Part shown: positions 6,480 through 8,411 of the stretch, piece after piece
Position numbering within the stretch: the stretch's first letter is position 1
How the letters are laid out: each line of letters begins with the position of its first letter
DNA from: Bacteroidota bacterium
Lineage (GTDB): Bacteria > Bacteroidota > Bacteroidia > B-17B0 > B-17BO
Length of the DNA stretch: 8,411 bases
Direction: 5' to 3'
Assembly: GCA_947462425.1 (NCBI GenBank)
Contig: CANHPI010000099.1
Span: 1-8,411, forward strand
Made by a program: the position numbers and the translations under genes
Notes under the pieces: model-generated
What the model was told of the DNA's origin: nothing
Database searches by the model: none
The model's input: only the letters and a program-made list of their open reading frames with translations

Positions 6480-7730
6480 ATGAAAAAATTTCTACTGATT
6501 ATTTCTTCAAGCTTTATTTTAATATTTCAGGCGCAAACATTTCCTGTTGGGCATATGAGTATCAATTTTAAGGATGCAACAAGATCAGGAGGATATTCCA
6601 TATCTGGAGGAATAGCCATGACAGGAACTGGAAGAACCATTGGAACTGAAGTGTATTATCCGGCTACAATTGCTGGAAATAATACATCGGTAGCAGCGGG
6701 GCAATTTCCGGTAGTGGTTTTTGGTCATGGTTTTGCAATGACATATGACAATTATGACAACATTTACAATGGCTTAGCAGCATCAGGCTATATTGTTTTA
6801 TTACCTCGCACCGAAGGCTCTATTTTCCCAAATCCAAATCACGCAGATTTTGGTGCTGACATAAAACTATTGGCAACTCAAGGATTATTATTAAACTCAA
6901 TTAGTACACCAACCGCATTAACAACCTTTAATGGTAAGGTTATACAAAAAGTGGCTATAGGAGGTCATTCCATGGGAGGAGGTTGTTCTTTTATTGCAGC
7001 TCAAAATAATACAAGTGTTACTTGTTTGTTTAATTTAGCAGCTGCAACTTCAAATACTGCAGGCATTTCATCTGTAGCGGGTGCAAGCTTAGTAACTATA
7101 CCAACACTAGTAATATCAGGCGAAAAAGATAATGTAGCAGACTCTGCTGTTCAAAATAATCACTTTAACCCAACAGCTTCCTTAACAAAATTTCATTCAA
7201 TTATAAAAGATGTAACACACTGTGATTTCGGAAATGGAACGAGTGCGACTTGTAATTTTGGTCAAGCATCATGTAGCACACCATCTTGTAATATTGTTTT
7301 ATTTAACCGTTATATGAGTTATATTGAGCCTTTTTTAGCAAACCAATTGAAAAGTGATTGTAATGCTGGCAACGCATTTATGACACTCATTCAAAATCCA
7401 TCGATTGATAGAATTGGTAGAAAAGTAATAGGAACCATTGCTTGTATTTCAACTGCATTACAAACACAAATACCAATACAAAATTTCTCAATTTTTCCAA
7501 ATCCTACACAAGATAAAATATCTATTTCATATTCAACTGACAACCCTAATTTAGTAGTGTTTGAATTATTTGATATTTACGGAAAATTAATACTAAGTAC
7601 ATCAGAAAATTCATCAACAGAAAAAAATATAAGGCAAGAATTGAATATTGCACATCTTGAAAATGGCTCTTACATTTTATACATCCGTCAAAACAATTTC
7701 AAAACAGCTTATAAAATCATGAAACAGTAA
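6480..7730 (+). CDS. Secreted alpha/beta hydrolase (esterase/lipase-like) with type IX secretion sorting domain
   Basis: This 416-residue protein has a Sec signal peptide (about 1-18, IFQA then Q), a catalytic domain (about 20-325) and a C-terminal T9SS type A sorting domain (about 336-416). The catalytic domain shows the alpha/beta hydrolase order: PVVVFGHGF at 77-85 (oxyanion-hole strand and loop), nucleophile S164 in GGHSMGGG, probable acid D217 in SGEKDN, and probable base H247 in VTHCDF. Layout and LAASGYIVLLPR at 99-110 resemble chlorophyllase-, PAF-acetylhydrolase- and cutinase-like enzymes. Six Cys (248, 258, 265, 270, 294, 322) lie after the catalytic His, suggesting disulfides in an extracellular protein. 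The sorting domain has FSIFPNPTQDKISI, FELFDIYGKLI, LENGSYILYI and a final YKIMKQ. The protein should cross the outer membrane and be released or anchored; the substrate (ester, lipid or polyester) cannot be read from the sequence. It converges on dnaN with a 64-base gap. Confidence 0.92.
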   Translation: MKKFLLIISSSFILIFQAQTFPVGHMSINFKDATRSGGYSISGGIAMTGTGRTIGTEVYYPATIAGNNTSVAAGQFPVVVFGHGFAMTYDNYDNIYNGLAASGYIVLLPRTEGSIFPNPNHADFGADIKLLATQGLLLNSISTPTALTTFNGKVIQKVAIGGHSMGGGCSFIAAQNNTSVTCLFNLAAATSNTAGISSVAGASLVTIPTLVISGEKDNVADSAVQNNHFNPTASLTKFHSIIKDVTHCDFGNGTSATCNFGQASCSTPSCNIVLFNRYMSYIEPFLANQLKSDCNAGNAFMTLIQNPSIDRIGRKVIGTIACISTALQTQIPIQNFSIFPNPTQDKISISYSTDNPNLVVFELFDIYGKLILSTSENSSTEKNIRQELNIAHLENGSYILYIRQNNFKTAYKIMKQ

Positions 7731-7777
7731 TTAAGTTTAATTATTGTTTCAAAAAAAAGTCTTTCCTGAGCCCTTGT

Positions 7778-7797
7778 TAATATTTTGAAAAATATTA
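7778..7797. terminator. Weak AT-only hairpin between the convergent hydrolase and dnaN genes
   Basis: TAATATTT at 7778-7785 and AAATATTA at 7790-7797 form an 8-bp stem around TGAA. The right arm includes the dnaN stop codon (7795-7797 read in reverse). The stem has no G-C pair and no clean T-tract follows on either strand, so a role as bidirectional terminator rests mainly on its convergent position. Confidence 0.22.
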
Positions 7798-8411
7798 GTT
7801 GTTCAACATTACTGGCATTACCAACATTAAAACGTCCTCAGCAGGATTAGATTTTTGTGTTGGTACAATTATGCCCGCACGGTTAGGAGCGCTCATTTCA
7901 ATTGTAATTTCATCACTTTCTAAATTAGTTAACATTTCTAAAACAAATTTAGAGTTAAATCCAATTTCCATGTCTTCGCCAACATATGTACACATCAAAG
8001 TTTCATGCCCTTCATTTGCAAAATCTAAATCTTCAGCAGAAATAGTTAATTGACTTCCTTTAATTTTTAAACGTATTTGGTGAGTAGCTTTATTAGCAAA
8101 TACGCTCACACGACGAATAGCTCCTAAAAATGAAGTTCTATCTACTGTTAATTTATTTGGATTTTGTTTTGGAATAACTGCTTCGTAATTAGGGTATTTT
8201 CCATCAATTAAACGACAAACCAAATTGATATGTCCAAAACTAAAATACGCATTTGTTTTATTAAATTCTACTTTAACAGCATCATCAATACCAGCCAATA
8301 AATTTTTCAAAACATTTAACGGTTTCTTTGGCATAATAAAAGAAGCAGAAGTGCCCGCTTTAGCGTCATTACGTGTATAACGAACTAATTTATGAGCATC
8401 TGTAGCAACAA
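7795..8411 (-). CDS. dnaN: DNA polymerase III beta subunit (sliding clamp), C-terminal part (partial, runs off right edge)
   Basis: The reverse strand is open from the stop codon at 7797-7795 up to the window edge, giving 204 whole codons. The ATG at 8334 is internal, because the upstream codons read VATDAHKLVRYTRND, which matches the ATDGHRL motif of beta clamps. The clamp is a ring-shaped dimer that holds DNA polymerase III and repair proteins on DNA. Other family motifs are LVCRLIDGKYPNYEAVIPK (compare KLVDGRFPDYRRVLPK in E. coli), DMEIGFNSKFVLEML (compare EMEIGFNVSYVLDVL) and the C-terminal LVMPVMLNN, equivalent to VVMPMRL. The last motif forms part of the pocket that binds clamp-interaction peptides; here two Asn follow the usual terminal Leu and the Arg is Met. 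About 55% of a typical 370-residue clamp is present, so the first domain is missing. No dnaA or recF is visible, so the gene is not evidence of an origin here. Confidence 0.95.
   Translation of the reverse strand, partial: VATDAHKLVRYTRNDAKAGTSASFIMPKKPLNVLKNLLAGIDDAVKVEFNKTNAYFSFGHINLVCRLIDGKYPNYEAVIPKQNPNKLTVDRTSFLGAIRRVSVFANKATHQIRLKIKGSQLTISAEDLDFANEGHETLMCTYVGEDMEIGFNSKFVLEMLTNLESDEITIEMSAPNRAGIIVPTQKSNPAEDVLMLVMPVMLNN

Noticed and set aside
7799..8053. Plus-strand open frame opposite dnaN
   Set aside because: The reverse strand carries unmistakable sliding clamp motifs here.
8332..8334. ATG at 8334 as the start of the sliding clamp gene
   Set aside because: The frame stays open upstream to the window edge and encodes the ATDAHKL clamp motif, so this Met is internal.
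1..8411. CRISPR arrays, tRNA or rRNA genes, phage, transposase or defence genes
   Set aside because: I saw no regularly spaced repeats, no tRNA-like cloverleaf or rRNA segments, and no integrase, transposase, nuclease or toxin motifs in any credible coding frame.

Overview
The window looks like chromosomal DNA from a low-GC member of the Bacteroidota, with no sign of a phage, plasmid or insertion-sequence gene. Four observations support this. One secreted enzyme ends in a type IX secretion (T9SS, Por) sorting domain. Predicted promoters carry the TAnnTTTG -7 element of this phylum. No start codon has a Shine-Dalgarno sequence; leaders are A/T-rich instead. The partial biotin carboxylase and sliding clamp genes read like Bacteroidota versions. 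I cannot fix the genus; Flavobacteriales-like is a guess.

Layout from left to right: (1) 1-805, minus strand, the N-terminal 268 codons of a biotin carboxylase (accC type), running off the left edge. (2) 955-3324, plus strand, a 789-residue exported protein with a degenerate CAP/SCP-like domain, an OmpA-like domain and a long unassigned helical tail. (3) 3519-4013, minus strand, a small exported NlpC/P60 cysteine peptidase. (4) 4157-5161, plus strand, an exported MsrB-MsrA fusion methionine sulfoxide reductase, divergent from the peptidase. (5) 5162-5465, a 304-base non-coding stretch with several inverted repeats. (6) 5466-6326, plus strand, a coiled-coil lipoprotein with a good promoter element and a strong intrinsic terminator. 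(7) 6480-7730, plus strand, a secreted alpha/beta hydrolase with a T9SS sorting domain. (8) 7795-8411, minus strand, the C-terminal part of the DNA polymerase III sliding clamp (dnaN), running off the right edge.

The genes do not form an operon: each neighbour pair is divergent, convergent, or separated by a promoter or terminator. All five complete genes encode proteins with export signals. Two have likely peptidoglycan links (NlpC/P60 and OmpA-like), one repairs oxidised methionine in the envelope, one is a lipoprotein and one is sent outside by T9SS. They are flanked by two housekeeping genes, for fatty-acid or acyl-CoA carboxylation and for replication. I see an envelope and secretion neighbourhood and no convincing new multi-gene system. 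The items most worth following up are the CAP/OmpA fusion with both CAP histidines replaced by aspartate, the T9SS-exported GHSMGG hydrolase, and the inverted repeats overlapping two predicted promoters.
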